Assembly: GCA_024636345.1 (NCBI GenBank)
Contig: JAGXHG010000008.1
Span: forward strand, 1-64,000
Reading direction: 5' to 3'
From: Desulfobulbaceae bacterium
GTDB lineage: Bacteria; Desulfobacterota; Desulfobulbia; Desulfobulbales; Desulfocapsaceae
DNA length: 64,000 nt
Each line of letters begins with the position of its first letter. Position 1 is the stretch's first letter. Both the position numbers and the translations under genes were made by a program. This document shows, piece by piece, positions 7,881-16,132 of this stretch. Under the pieces are notes generated by a model, which was given only the letters and a program-made list of their open reading frames with translations, ran no database searches and was not told where the DNA came from.

Positions 7881-8417
7881 TTATGCACCTGTAGTTAATT
7901 TCGGCGGCACAGGGTCAACCACTCTGAGCTTACTCAGCAGGAGATCAAGGTCAAAAAAATCCGGTACTTCACTACGGTTAACCTCAAAGGCTGCCACGGC
8001 CTTAGCCGCCATGGAGGTTGCGCCCTTTGTATTACCATGATCAAGCTGAATATACATGCCGGCGGCCCGGATCATGGCCTGCAAAATCAGTTTTCTTTTT
8101 CCGGTGGCATTTACCCATGCATGTTCGAGAAGTTCATGGACTTCAAAAAACAACTCCTCATCCCAGAGCACCAGAGCCCTGTGAAAGGCATCGTCAAAAT
8201 GTTGCCGTTCTATACGTTCCAGTGCCCTGCCATATCTTTGCATACGATCATCGATATACTGCCGGTATACGGGTTCCAGGTTGGTTGCAAGGTATCGGTC
8301 GGCAACCTCTTGGGCTGGGGCCAAGTCAAAGCGACGCAATGAATTCATCAGTGCCTCTGACAGGTCGTTGCGAATATCATGACATAGTCGGTCAGCAAAA
8401 GGATCAAAGCGTTTCAT
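7881..8417 (-). CDS. DUF309 domain protein
   Basis: Contains the DUF309 signature LWDEELFFEVHELLEHAWVN, followed by KRKLILQAMIRAAGMYIQL, which in this family forms a helical bundle with conserved His/Glu residues. Biochemical function is unknown. The ATG at 8417 is preferred because AGGAG overlaps the stop codon of the upstream gene; a GTG at 8444 would extend it by 9 residues. It lies 16 bases after the aldo/keto reductase on the same strand, so the two are co-transcribed. Confidence 0.8.
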   Translation of the reverse strand: MKRFDPFADRLCHDIRNDLSEALMNSLRRFDLAPAQEVADRYLATNLEPVYRQYIDDRMQRYGRALERIERQHFDDAFHRALVLWDEELFFEVHELLEHAWVNATGKRKLILQAMIRAAGMYIQLDHGNTKGATSMAAKAVAAFEVNRSEVPDFFDLDLLLSKLRVVDPVPPKLTTGA

Positions 8418-8433
8418 GGCTGTACTCTTCTCC

Positions 8434-9273
8434 TCAGCGTACACCTCGGTAAAAGGCTAATTCCCTTGCATGAGGTGCAAACAATTCCGTTATTTTTTCC
8501 TTTTCAGAATCAGATAATAGAGGCAGGTCAGCGGCGGCCGAAAGCTCACGGACCTCATGTGGTGACGAGCAGCCGACAATGGCAAGGGTGATGCCGCAGG
8601 AAAGCGCATAGCGAATAAGCAATTGGGCCGTTATACCGAGTTCGGGGACGATATAGTGGCCTGCGCCGAGCACCTTCATCCCAATGACGGCGACTCCCTT
8701 CTCCTTCGCCATCGGCAAGGTGTCGGTCAGAAAACCGCCGAGCACCTCTTCAACGGGATTGACGGGCATGAGCACCGTATCAATGGGCCATTGTTCAATG
8801 GCTTTGCTAAGAATATGAGGGTCATGGTGCCCGGTCACCCCGATGTTTTTTACGGTTCCGGTCTCTTTTGCTGAGATAAATGCCTCCAATGCACCGCCTG
8901 GTCCGGAAATTCTCGCAAAATCTTCATCAGTCCGCACATCATGAATCTGCCAAAGGTCAAGGTGATCGGTCTCCAGACGCTGCAAAGAAGCAGACAGGTC
9001 CTTCAAGGCACCATCTCTGTCCCGTGACGCTGACTTTGAGGTTTGAAAAATCGAGTTTCGTAATTCAGGATTACTTTTCCATACCTCGCCATAATAAAGT
9101 TCACTATCGGAGTATACCCGGGCGCAGTCGCAGTAAGTTATCCCCTGTTGCAGGGCCTCATGAATTACACTCTGCGCCTCTCTACCCCTGTCATGGGTAC
9201 GAAGTACACCTTCTCCGCCCAGACCGACAACGGAAATCTCACGCCCAAGTCTGCCAAGTTGTGTGGTTTTCAT
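8434..9273 (-). CDS. Aldo/keto reductase family oxidoreductase
   Basis: NAD(P)H-dependent (alpha/beta)8 reductase. Seen: TTQLGRLGREISVVGLGGEG at the N-terminus, and the catalytic tetrad as Asp and Tyr in YCDCARVYSDSE, Lys in FQTSKSASRD and His in LDLWQIHDV. The C-terminal cofactor segment includes LAIVGCSSPHEVRE. The length (279 aa) is typical. The substrate cannot be inferred. It is the first gene of a two-gene unit with the DUF309 gene; a short palindrome lies about 60 bases upstream. Confidence 0.9.
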   Translation of the reverse strand: MKTTQLGRLGREISVVGLGGEGVLRTHDRGREAQSVIHEALQQGITYCDCARVYSDSELYYGEVWKSNPELRNSIFQTSKSASRDRDGALKDLSASLQRLETDHLDLWQIHDVRTDEDFARISGPGGALEAFISAKETGTVKNIGVTGHHDPHILSKAIEQWPIDTVLMPVNPVEEVLGGFLTDTLPMAKEKGVAVIGMKVLGAGHYIVPELGITAQLLIRYALSCGITLAIVGCSSPHEVRELSAAADLPLLSDSEKEKITELFAPHARELAFYRGVR

Positions 9274-9329
9274 CTGAGGCCGATGTTTAAATTAATAATT
9301 AATTCCTCTTAGTTACACTAAATAAACAT

Positions 9330-9346
9330 TTGCCAAACATTGGCAA
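9330..9346. promoter_or_regulatory. Palindrome TTGCCAA-ACA-TTGGCAA upstream of the aldo/keto reductase
   Basis: A perfect 7-bp inverted repeat with a 3-base spacer, 57 bases upstream of the aldo/keto reductase start and inside an AT-rich intergenic region. Size and position suit a dimeric regulator's operator; the regulator is unknown. Confidence 0.4.
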
Positions 9347-9603
9347 TCTATCTACTTTCAGTGCCAACTTTAACCAATTAATCAAAAACTGACTTTTGAT
9401 TCTCCCTATTTCCCCTCACCATCATAAAAACGAACGTTGATTCATTTAATCACAGGTGAAATATTTTTAACAGGAATTCTGGAAAATATGTCCATGGGGA
9501 GTCACTGGCAAGATTACCTATTTGAGTACAACTGCAAGAAAAGCTGCGACCTGTGAAGATAATTTTATAGCGTGTGAACGGATGTAACTGTGGCAGAAAT
9601 GAC

Positions 9604-9639
9604 AAAAGCTGGAAAACTCACAGAAGTTTTCCAGCTTTT
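9604..9639 (-). terminator. Intrinsic terminator after hsp20
   Basis: AAAAGCTGGAAAACT (9604-9618) and its exact reverse complement (9625-9639) form a 15-bp stem with a 6-base loop, 22 bases beyond the hsp20 stop. The A/T ends of the stem supply the U-tract on either strand. Confidence 0.85.
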
Positions 9640-9661
9640 ATTCCTAATATACCCATTCTTT

Positions 9662-10117
9662 TTATTTTACTTCAATCTGGGCAGCCTTTTTTACGGCTTT
9701 TTTAGATTTGGGAAGAGTAAGGGTCAGCACTCCATCCTTAAAATTTGCCTCGATTTTATCATTCTCCACCTCCACCGGCAATCTTAACGCCCGATAAAAG
9801 GAGCCACTCCGACGTTCGATGGAGTGATAATGTTTATCTTTTGACTCCTTTACCTCTTTTTTTTCACCTTTGATGGTCAGCAGATCACCATCCACAGAGA
9901 CCTTAATATCTTTTTTTTCCATTCCCGGCAGATCAGCCACAACCTCCAGTGCTTTGTCGGTCTCACTGATATCGAGACGGGGGGTCCATTTCAGATCGAC
10001 ATCTCCCTCCAGATTATGGAAGGGAAAGTCGTGCCACATCTTTTGGAGTATATCGTCCATCTCTGAGAAAACACTTGGCACTTCCCTACGACGCTTAAAT
10101 GGCAATAAATCAAGCAT
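9662..10117 (-). CDS. Hsp20/alpha-crystallin small heat-shock protein
   Basis: ATP-independent holdase chaperone. The alpha-crystallin domain covers about residues 45-145: PRLDISETDKALEVVADLPG, then VSVDGDLLTIKGEKK, SFYRALRLPVEV, and the AxxxxGVLTL motif (EANFKDGVLTLTLPK). The N-terminus (MLDLLPFKRRREVPS) is typical of bacterial class A-like proteins. The ATG at 10117 has GGAGGG 8 bases upstream; a longer frame to 10186 lacks family similarity. Single gene with its own terminator. Confidence 0.93.
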   Translation of the reverse strand: MLDLLPFKRRREVPSVFSEMDDILQKMWHDFPFHNLEGDVDLKWTPRLDISETDKALEVVADLPGMEKKDIKVSVDGDLLTIKGEKKEVKESKDKHYHSIERRSGSFYRALRLPVEVENDKIEANFKDGVLTLTLPKSKKAVKKAAQIEVK

Positions 10118-10341
10118 GGTATATCCCTCCGGATAAAGATGAATAATAAGGGGATAACGCCCTGGGCAGTTATCCCACCGAACCACTTTTTATGACTTAT
10201 CTTCAACAATGTTTGAAACCTTGCACTAAACTTCCTTTATCTTCTTTGAAAGAAAGCTGGCTCCTTCACCTGTAACGATCTAATATCTTAACCTCTAAAA
10301 GGTCTGTAAGGTGTTGCAGATATGATCTGGGTCGAGACAGA

Positions 10342-10530
10342 TTAACGAGGGGTCATGCAGTCGTCTCGCCAGCAGCAGTCCATCTGGAGGCAAGAGCCAT
10401 TGCTGTCCTGCTGGAAACAAGGAGAGTTTCCTTCCTTGGATTGAATGGCCCAGATCAGTTCGGTTTTTTTCATTTTGCCAGCCTTGATCCCCATTGCCGT
10501 TGCCATCTTCTTGATTTCCTGAATCTTCAT
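10342..10530 (-). CDS. Small SAP-like protein (62 aa)
   Basis: MKIQEIKKMATAMGIK followed by AGKMKKTELIWAIQ matches the helix-extended-loop-helix of SAP/Rho-N type domains. A Cys-rich tail follows (SPCFQQ, GSCLQMDCCWRDDC) that may bind metal. Such short proteins occur in Deltaproteobacteria; the role is unknown, and nucleic acid binding is inferred from the domain. GGGGGGAAGTTCG is the RBS. Confidence 0.75.
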   Translation of the reverse strand: MKIQEIKKMATAMGIKAGKMKKTELIWAIQSKEGNSPCFQQDSNGSCLQMDCCWRDDCMTPR

Positions 10531-10742
10531 CGAACTTCCCCCCTTTATTCATAGAATGAGAACGTGATAAAGTTACAAGCAATGAACCTTGTAAACAAAT
10601 CTTGAACTGTGCTCTTTATTAATGCTATGGGGGAATAGAAGAGAAGTCAAAGAAAAATGCCCCCCCTAAAAAAAAACCATTACTTGGTGGAGCAGGGATA
10701 AACCGAGAAGAGAGCAGGAAGGTTTTTAACAGGATCAGACTG

Positions 10743-11492
10743 TCAGTTCACCTTGAGGAACTTCTTGCCTACAGAGGCCGCGTAGAGAATGGATTCTTTT
10801 TCTCCGTCAATCTGGAGAAGTTGGTTGATTTCATTATCATAAAAGGCTCCTATAGGGCAGCCTCCACAGCCCACGGCCTCGGCAGCTATCATTACATTCT
10901 GGCAGATATGGCCGGCATCAAGGAGGATGTAACGCATACCCCGGTCCCCATATTTGCTCATAGCTCTTCTGAAGACCCCGGTCCATAGAAAAACTACTGC
11001 TGCCTGGGCCATGAATTTCTGATCCAGACAGGCCCGAGCTACGTTATCTGCTTTATTTTCATTCGTTAACCTGTCGAGTGAAAAATGTTCCACATCAAAA
11101 TGATAGAGACCGGCATCAAGTCCCTGGATGGAATGGACACTGATATAGGTCTCAACAGGATAGAGGGCACCAGCCGATGGAGTGGCACGAAAAAGATATC
11201 TCCCGGCCTGGCCGGTAATTCCCTGTGAGGCCCAGAGCATATAGGCAAGGTGCTCAAGGCTGAGCGGGTCTGTCTTATATTTTCTTAAAGATCGGCGGTT
11301 TTGCAGGAGAGGGGTGAGCTGTTCCTCGTCAAGAGTCCAGGTCCGGGGCAATGGAATTTTTACGGCATGGGGATAGCGCTTGAAAGTCTCGACTTCGGCA
11401 ATGGCAGGCCTGTGCCGATTCTGAATGGAGATACGGTCAAAACGGCTGTTCTCCAGGTATTGAAAACCGTTAGTATCCTTTAAATCAGGCAT
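10743..11492 (-). CDS. SagB/ThcOx-family nitroreductase-like dehydrogenase
   Basis: FMN-dependent oxidoreductase of the nitroreductase fold. Seen: NRRSLRKYKTDPLSLEHLAYMLW near residue 68, TPSAGALYPVETYI, and a C-terminal GHICQNVMIAAEAVGCGGCPIG segment, all typical of SagB-type standalone dehydrogenases. Full length is 249 aa. The ATG at 11492 has AAAGGAG upstream. No azoline-peptide genes (cyclodehydratase, precursor) are next to it, so a role in peptide modification is not supported; it is likely a housekeeping-type SagB-like protein. Confidence 0.85.
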   Translation of the reverse strand: MPDLKDTNGFQYLENSRFDRISIQNRHRPAIAEVETFKRYPHAVKIPLPRTWTLDEEQLTPLLQNRRSLRKYKTDPLSLEHLAYMLWASQGITGQAGRYLFRATPSAGALYPVETYISVHSIQGLDAGLYHFDVEHFSLDRLTNENKADNVARACLDQKFMAQAAVVFLWTGVFRRAMSKYGDRGMRYILLDAGHICQNVMIAAEAVGCGGCPIGAFYDNEINQLLQIDGEKESILYAASVGKKFLKVN

Positions 11493-11581
11493 CCTTTTCT
11501 CCTTTCTGTCTGCGGGCCGTTACGAAAGAACAAATGTTTTTTACTGGACTGGACATTTCGTTACAGCTCTGAATGTCATCA

Positions 11582-12676
11582 TTACTCTGCCTGTGTTGAG
11601 GCAGTCTCGTTTTGCTGGCTCTCCTCTTCCTTCTTGGCCAGTTGACCGCAGGCGGCCGAGATATCTGTGCCCCGGCTGTTCCTGATAAAGACCGAGTAGT
11701 TGGCATCCATGAGGATCTTCTGGAAAGAAAGGATCCGGGGCATGGGGGTACTCTGATAAGGAATTCCCGGTGACTCGTTGTAAGGAAGAAGATTGATCTT
11801 GCAGGGGATGTCCCGTAATTTTCTGGCAAGTTCATGGGCTGCCGCGTCAGTATCATTGATACCCTTGAGCAGGATATATTCGAACATGATCCGTTTTCGT
11901 TTGGGCATGGGAAAGTCGCGGCAGGCGGCGAGCAGTTCATCGAGCGGATAGCGGTCATTAATCGGCATGAGTCTGCTACGGGTGACGTCATCAATGGCAT
12001 GGAGTGAAATGGCCAGATTGGCGTCGGAATTTTCTCCCAGGAGTCGCATCTTGGGAACGATTCCGCAAGTGGAGACCGTGATCCGACGGTTAGTGAGATC
12101 CAGTCCCCGTTGTTCTGTAAGGATGGAGAGGGCCTTGAGCAGATTCTCCAGATTGTTCAGCGGTTCACCCATGCCCATGAAGACTACATTCGTGACTTTG
12201 TCGGGGCCGATGCGTTCTGCCTCAGGCTGGGCCCGCAGGAGATCATCCACCGCGCAGACTTGATTCACGATCTCGGAGGGGGTGAGATTGCGGATAAATC
12301 CCATGGTGGCCGTGAGACAGAAAGAACAGTTCATGGCGCAGCCAACCTGGGAGGATACACAGAGGGTGTTGCGATCCGGTTCCGGAATAAGGACCGTTTC
12401 GATCATTTTCCCGTCATCGAGGGTAAAACCAAACTTGACGGAGCCATCGCTGGAACGCTCCAGGACGGGATCGTCAAAGCGGGAGATGCGGGCGTGCTCG
12501 GCCAGCAACTTCCGGAACTCCTTGGCCAGGTCGGTCATCTCGGAAAATTGGGTGATCCCAGGACGGTAGAGCCAGGACATGAGCTGACGGCCACGGAATG
12601 CCGGCTGGCCAAGGGACTCCACGTAGTGGATTATTTCATCCTGGGTCAGATTCCGCAGGTCGGTTTTGTTTGTCAT
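11582..12676 (-). CDS. rlmN: 23S rRNA (adenine(2503)-C(2))-methyltransferase RlmN
   Basis: Radical SAM methyltransferase acting on A2503 of 23S rRNA and on A37 of some tRNAs. Seen: the N-terminal LRNLTQDEIIHYVESLGQPAFRG region, the [4Fe-4S] CAMNCSFC motif, GMGEPLNN, VSTCGIVPKM, and the C-terminal GTDISAACGQL with the methyl-accepting cysteine. Length 364 aa is normal. It begins 12 bases after the upstream radical SAM gene. The SD is weak, suggesting coupling. Confidence 0.97.
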   Translation of the reverse strand: MTNKTDLRNLTQDEIIHYVESLGQPAFRGRQLMSWLYRPGITQFSEMTDLAKEFRKLLAEHARISRFDDPVLERSSDGSVKFGFTLDDGKMIETVLIPEPDRNTLCVSSQVGCAMNCSFCLTATMGFIRNLTPSEIVNQVCAVDDLLRAQPEAERIGPDKVTNVVFMGMGEPLNNLENLLKALSILTEQRGLDLTNRRITVSTCGIVPKMRLLGENSDANLAISLHAIDDVTRSRLMPINDRYPLDELLAACRDFPMPKRKRIMFEYILLKGINDTDAAAHELARKLRDIPCKINLLPYNESPGIPYQSTPMPRILSFQKILMDANYSVFIRNSRGTDISAACGQLAKKEEESQQNETASTQAE

Positions 12677-12688
12677 TTTCTTTTGGGT

Positions 12689-13558
12689 CTATAAGGCTCT
12701 GAAGAATTCAGGAGTCAGCGCTATCCTACCTTCCATGGCCTGATCAATGGTTGCCAGGATTGCATCCTTATCACGTCCCAATCTGCCGGAGATGGGTAAA
12801 TAGTTTGAGGCATGATTGGCCATGAACTGCACCTTGTCACAATGTATAAAGGTAACCATTTCTTTCAGTTCTTTCAACATGGAGAGGGCGTCAGGAAGTA
12901 AAAATGTACCGTTCTCCACCTCATCGCCCAGCATGGTCCCGGCCAAGGGCATAAGGGTCAAGGCCGCAATCTGACGCGGGGACATCTTCGACAAGACCTT
13001 TCCGGTCTGGCGCGCATGCTGCAGGCTTTGCTCCATGCCGCCAAGGCCGAGCAGTACAGTCACTGACAGAAAGAGTCCGGCCTGTGCCACCTTCTGAGCG
13101 GCGCTGATCATGGAGACCGCGGTTTCACCTTTCCCGACCCGGATCAGGACCTCATCGTCACCGCTCTCAAGTCCCATGTAGATGCGATCCAGCCCCAGAT
13201 ATTTCAACTCCTGAAGTTGTTCCAGGCTCTTGGAGCGGATGGCCTTGGCGTTTCCATAGAGAGAAATACGCCGTACTTGGGGAAGTTCTGTCCTGATCTG
13301 GCGAAAAATGGAGGTCAGCCGCTTCTGAGAGAGGATTAAAGCATCACCATCCGCCAGAAAAACCTTGCGCTGACGGGTGCAGTAACGAGCGGCAAAGGAG
13401 ATATTCTCGGCAATTTCTTCATCCGAGCGAATGCGGAACTGCTTGTCTTTGTATGCACCACAGAAGGTACAATGATTATGGGAACAACCAACCGTCACCT
13501 GGAGAATGATTGAATCAGCCTCACTGGGCGGGCGGATGATGTTCCCATCGTAGTTCAT
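12689..13558 (-). CDS. Radical SAM protein with CX4CX2C cluster motif
   Basis: Uncharacterised radical SAM family. The cluster motif reads GCSHNHCTFC, i.e. CX4CX2C rather than the usual CX3CX2C, as seen in a widespread uncharacterised family. It is followed by LADGDALILS, an IYMGLESGDDEVL segment and a C-terminal GRLGRDKDAIL. The ATG at 13558 is chosen; a TTG at 13570 would overlap the serC stop. It sits between serC and rlmN in one unit. Elp3/HemN-like folding is likely; the substrate is unknown. Confidence 0.85.
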   Translation of the reverse strand: MNYDGNIIRPPSEADSIILQVTVGCSHNHCTFCGAYKDKQFRIRSDEEIAENISFAARYCTRQRKVFLADGDALILSQKRLTSIFRQIRTELPQVRRISLYGNAKAIRSKSLEQLQELKYLGLDRIYMGLESGDDEVLIRVGKGETAVSMISAAQKVAQAGLFLSVTVLLGLGGMEQSLQHARQTGKVLSKMSPRQIAALTLMPLAGTMLGDEVENGTFLLPDALSMLKELKEMVTFIHCDKVQFMANHASNYLPISGRLGRDKDAILATIDQAMEGRIALTPEFFRAL

Positions 13559-13566
13559 CGTATGAA

Positions 13567-14652
13567 TCAAGCCGGATTGTTCTTGGCAAACTCCTGCATG
13601 AAGTCTACAAGCTTTACTACACCTTCACGAGGAAAGGCATTGTAGATGGAGGCCCGGCAGCCACCAATGGAGCGGTGTCCTTTCAGGCCGTTCAAACCAG
13701 CCGTGGTCGCCTCTGCAACAAACTTTGCTTCAAGTTCCGGGGTTGGCAGGTTAAAAGAGATATTCATCAGCGAACGGGAAGCAAGCTCGGCATGACCACG
13801 ATAGTAATCTGTAGCGTCAATGGCAGCATAAAGCAGGGCAGCTTTTTCCTTGTTGATTTTTTCCATGGCAGCGACTCCACCCTGTTTCTTCAACCATTTC
13901 AAAACCTCACTAACCACATAGACGGAAAAGCAGGGCGGGGTGTTGAACATGGAATCATTGTCGGCATGGGTCTTGTAACAAAGCATGGTCGGTGTTTTTT
14001 CAGGGGTACGGTCAAGAAGATCTTCCCGGACAATCACCACGGTAACACCGGCTGGCCCCATATTTTTCTGGGCTCCGGCAAAGATCAGGCCGAACTTGCT
14101 GACATCCAGCTGGCGTGAAAGGATGTCGGAAGACATGTCGCAGACCAGCATCTTGTCAGTGGCGGGGAAGGTGGGGAACTGGGTGCCGTAAATGGTGTTG
14201 TTGGATACCAGGTACAGATATTCAGAGTCTTCAGCCACTGAGTATTCAGTTTCGGTGGGCACCCGGTTAAATTTCAGTTCCTCGCTGGTGTAGGCAACGT
14301 CGATATCGCCAAACAGTTTGGCCTCCTTGATGGCCTTTTTGGCCCAGACCCCGGTATTGAGGTAGGTGGCTTTTTTCCCGGCACCAAGCAGATTCATGGG
14401 GATCATGAAAAATTGACTGGAGGCACCACCTTGGAGAAACAAGACCTTATAGTTATCGGGGATCTCCATGAGTTCTCGCAGCAATTGTTCAGCACCGGCG
14501 GCAACGGCCATGAACTCCTTGGAACGATGGCTCATCTCGATAAGCCCCATGCCTGTATCCTGGAAATTGACCACATCTTTTGCGGCCTGTTCAAGGACTT
14601 CATAAGGAAGAGTTCCCGGTCCGGCACTGAAGTTATAAACGCGTTTAGACAT
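13567..14652 (-). CDS. serC: Phosphoserine aminotransferase
   Basis: PLP-dependent transaminase converting 3-phosphohydroxypyruvate to phosphoserine. Seen: the N-terminus RVYNFSAGPGTLP, HRSKEF, FLQGGASSQFFMIP, the PLP-lysine region GLIFAGAQKNMGPAG, and the C-terminal GHRSIGGCRASIYNA. 361 aa, full length. The ATG at 14652 has CAAGGAG upstream. It heads a unit with the radical SAM gene and rlmN. Confidence 0.97.
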   Translation of the reverse strand: MSKRVYNFSAGPGTLPYEVLEQAAKDVVNFQDTGMGLIEMSHRSKEFMAVAAGAEQLLRELMEIPDNYKVLFLQGGASSQFFMIPMNLLGAGKKATYLNTGVWAKKAIKEAKLFGDIDVAYTSEELKFNRVPTETEYSVAEDSEYLYLVSNNTIYGTQFPTFPATDKMLVCDMSSDILSRQLDVSKFGLIFAGAQKNMGPAGVTVVIVREDLLDRTPEKTPTMLCYKTHADNDSMFNTPPCFSVYVVSEVLKWLKKQGGVAAMEKINKEKAALLYAAIDATDYYRGHAELASRSLMNISFNLPTPELEAKFVAEATTAGLNGLKGHRSIGGCRASIYNAFPREGVVKLVDFMQEFAKNNPA

Positions 14653-14857
14653 TTCTAATATCTCCTTGGAATAGTGTTGTAATAATACAATATTAATAAA
14701 AAAAATGGAGTAACTATTTTTAATTGCCGACAAGATACCTCTTTATAAAAGAACAAGGAATAGAAAAGTCGCAAGAAGCAAATGGTAAAACGACTAAGTC
14801 GGGATAAAAACAGTAGGTATGCCACCATTTATATCACGAATTCCAAGTCAATATTTT

Positions 14858-15337
14858 CTATTTACTGTTCTGTCGCAGGGCCTCGTACAGTACAATGCCA
14901 GCAGTCATGGCCAGATTAAGGCTGCGGATGTTGGGGTTGGGCATGGGGAGCGTATAGCAACGCTCATGATAGAGCTGGAGGATCTCTTCCGGTAGTCCTT
15001 TTGTCTCTTTGCCAAAGATAAGAAAGTCCCCGGGATGAAAGCTGGCCTCGGTGTATGATGCCGCGACCTTGGTGGTAAAGAAAAAAAGTTGGGTTTCTGT
15101 CTGCTCTGCCAGGAACTGATCAAGGCTATCCCAGTATCTGATATCGACAAAACGCCAGTAATCAAGGCCGGCTCGCTTCAGATGTTTATCGTCAGTGGAA
15201 AATCCAAGGGGTCTGATCAGATGAAGGACGGTTTCGGTTGCCCCGCATAAACGAGCGATTGAGCCTGTATTGGGCGGGATCTCAGGTTCAACAAGGACGA
15301 TATTAAAAGGAAGGTGCAAGGAGATCTGGTTATTCAT
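14858..15337 (-). CDS. trmL: tRNA (cytidine(34)-2'-O)-methyltransferase TrmL
   Basis: SPOUT-class methyltransferase for the wobble position of tRNA-Leu. Seen: FNIVLVEPEIPPNTGSIARLC, PLGFSTDDKHLKRAGLDYW, DFLIFGKETKGLPEE, and the C-terminal knot IRSLNLAMTAGIVLYEALRQ. The 159 aa are complete and typical. The RBS is weak. A hairpin lies just upstream that may end the preceding gene. Confidence 0.95.
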   Translation of the reverse strand: MNNQISLHLPFNIVLVEPEIPPNTGSIARLCGATETVLHLIRPLGFSTDDKHLKRAGLDYWRFVDIRYWDSLDQFLAEQTETQLFFFTTKVAASYTEASFHPGDFLIFGKETKGLPEEILQLYHERCYTLPMPNPNIRSLNLAMTAGIVLYEALRQNSK

Positions 15338-15355
15338 GAGTTACTCATTTGAGTA

Positions 15356-15402
15356 AAAGTACATCCAGCTTCCAAGTGAAAATTGGAAAACGGATGTACT
15401 TT
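15356..15402 (-). terminator. Hairpin after the PHP gene
   Basis: AAAGTACATCC (15356-15366) pairs with GGATGTACTTT (15392-15402), and within it TTCCAA (15370-15375) pairs with TTGGAA (15383-15388). It lies between the PHP gene stop (15446) and trmL; the stem's own T-rich end could serve as the U-tract. Confidence 0.5.
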
Positions 15403-15445
15403 AAGCATTCGCAGGCAGCAAGATTGAGCAAACTGCATGAAAAAT

Positions 15446-16102
15446 TTATTTAATCTCAGGCAATCCATCCACAAATGCATTCACATTCGCCTGTAATTGC
15501 TTATATTCCTGTTCGCTAAGCCCGGCACCAAGGGCCACCATTCGTGCCATGTCAGCAGTGAGAAAATCTCCCGGAGTGTGGGCATCGGCATTGACAACGA
15601 GTCTGGCACCAACCCTTAAAGCCACTTTTGCCACATGACCATTAGTCAGCGAGTGTCCTTTTCGCCCTGAAAGCTCAAGGAAAACACCATTTTTTGCCGC
15701 CAGCAGGGCTTCAGTTTCACTCAAAAAACCGGGGTGCGACAGAACATCGACCCCAGCTTCAATGGCTGCTATATTGGTACCTTCGGCAACGGGTTCAACA
15801 ATGGTCTCACCATGCACCACTACTACCTGCGCTCCTAACTCACGAGCCTTACGGGTCAACGGCCCGATAAGGGCAGGGGGAACATGGGTCAGCTCAATAC
15901 CTGGAAGAAGCCTGGTTCTGGAAAAAGGATTGAGGTCCCTGGCCACCTGAATCATACGAGGGATAATGAAATCCATATTGGAACTGTCAGCGTGATCGGT
16001 AATGGCGACTGCTTTGTACCCGAGAACCTCAACCCGGCGCAAATGTTCAGCAGGAACGAGGACACCGTCACTGAAAAAAGTATGGGTGTGGAGATCAATC
16101 AT
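15446..16102 (-). CDS. PHP-domain phosphoesterase (histidinol-phosphatase-like)
   Basis: PHP fold with metal ligands visible: DLHTHTFFSDG at the N-terminus, ITDHADSSNM, GIELTHV, VVVHGETIVEP, SHPGF, and C-terminal NADAHTPGDF. Full length at 218 aa. The family hydrolyses phosphate esters; true histidinol phosphatase activity is possible but unproven, and no his genes are near. It begins 31 bases after miaB, so it is probably in the same transcript. Confidence 0.85.
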   Translation of the reverse strand: MIDLHTHTFFSDGVLVPAEHLRRVEVLGYKAVAITDHADSSNMDFIIPRMIQVARDLNPFSRTRLLPGIELTHVPPALIGPLTRKARELGAQVVVVHGETIVEPVAEGTNIAAIEAGVDVLSHPGFLSETEALLAAKNGVFLELSGRKGHSLTNGHVAKVALRVGARLVVNADAHTPGDFLTADMARMVALGAGLSEQEYKQLQANVNAFVDGLPEIK

Positions 16103-16132
16103 GATGATTCACCTGTTGTATATTGATGGACC

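Larger units (their letters stand above)
9274..9661. other. Intergenic region 388 bp
   Basis: Upstream region of the aldo/keto reductase and downstream region of hsp20. It holds the 9330-9346 palindrome and the strong 9604-9639 hairpin. I see no further gene or RNA in it. Confidence 0.6.

Noticed and set aside
10118-10186. Longer Hsp20 N-terminus from 10186
   Set aside because: The extra residues do not look like Hsp20, and the ATG at 10117 has a strong RBS.
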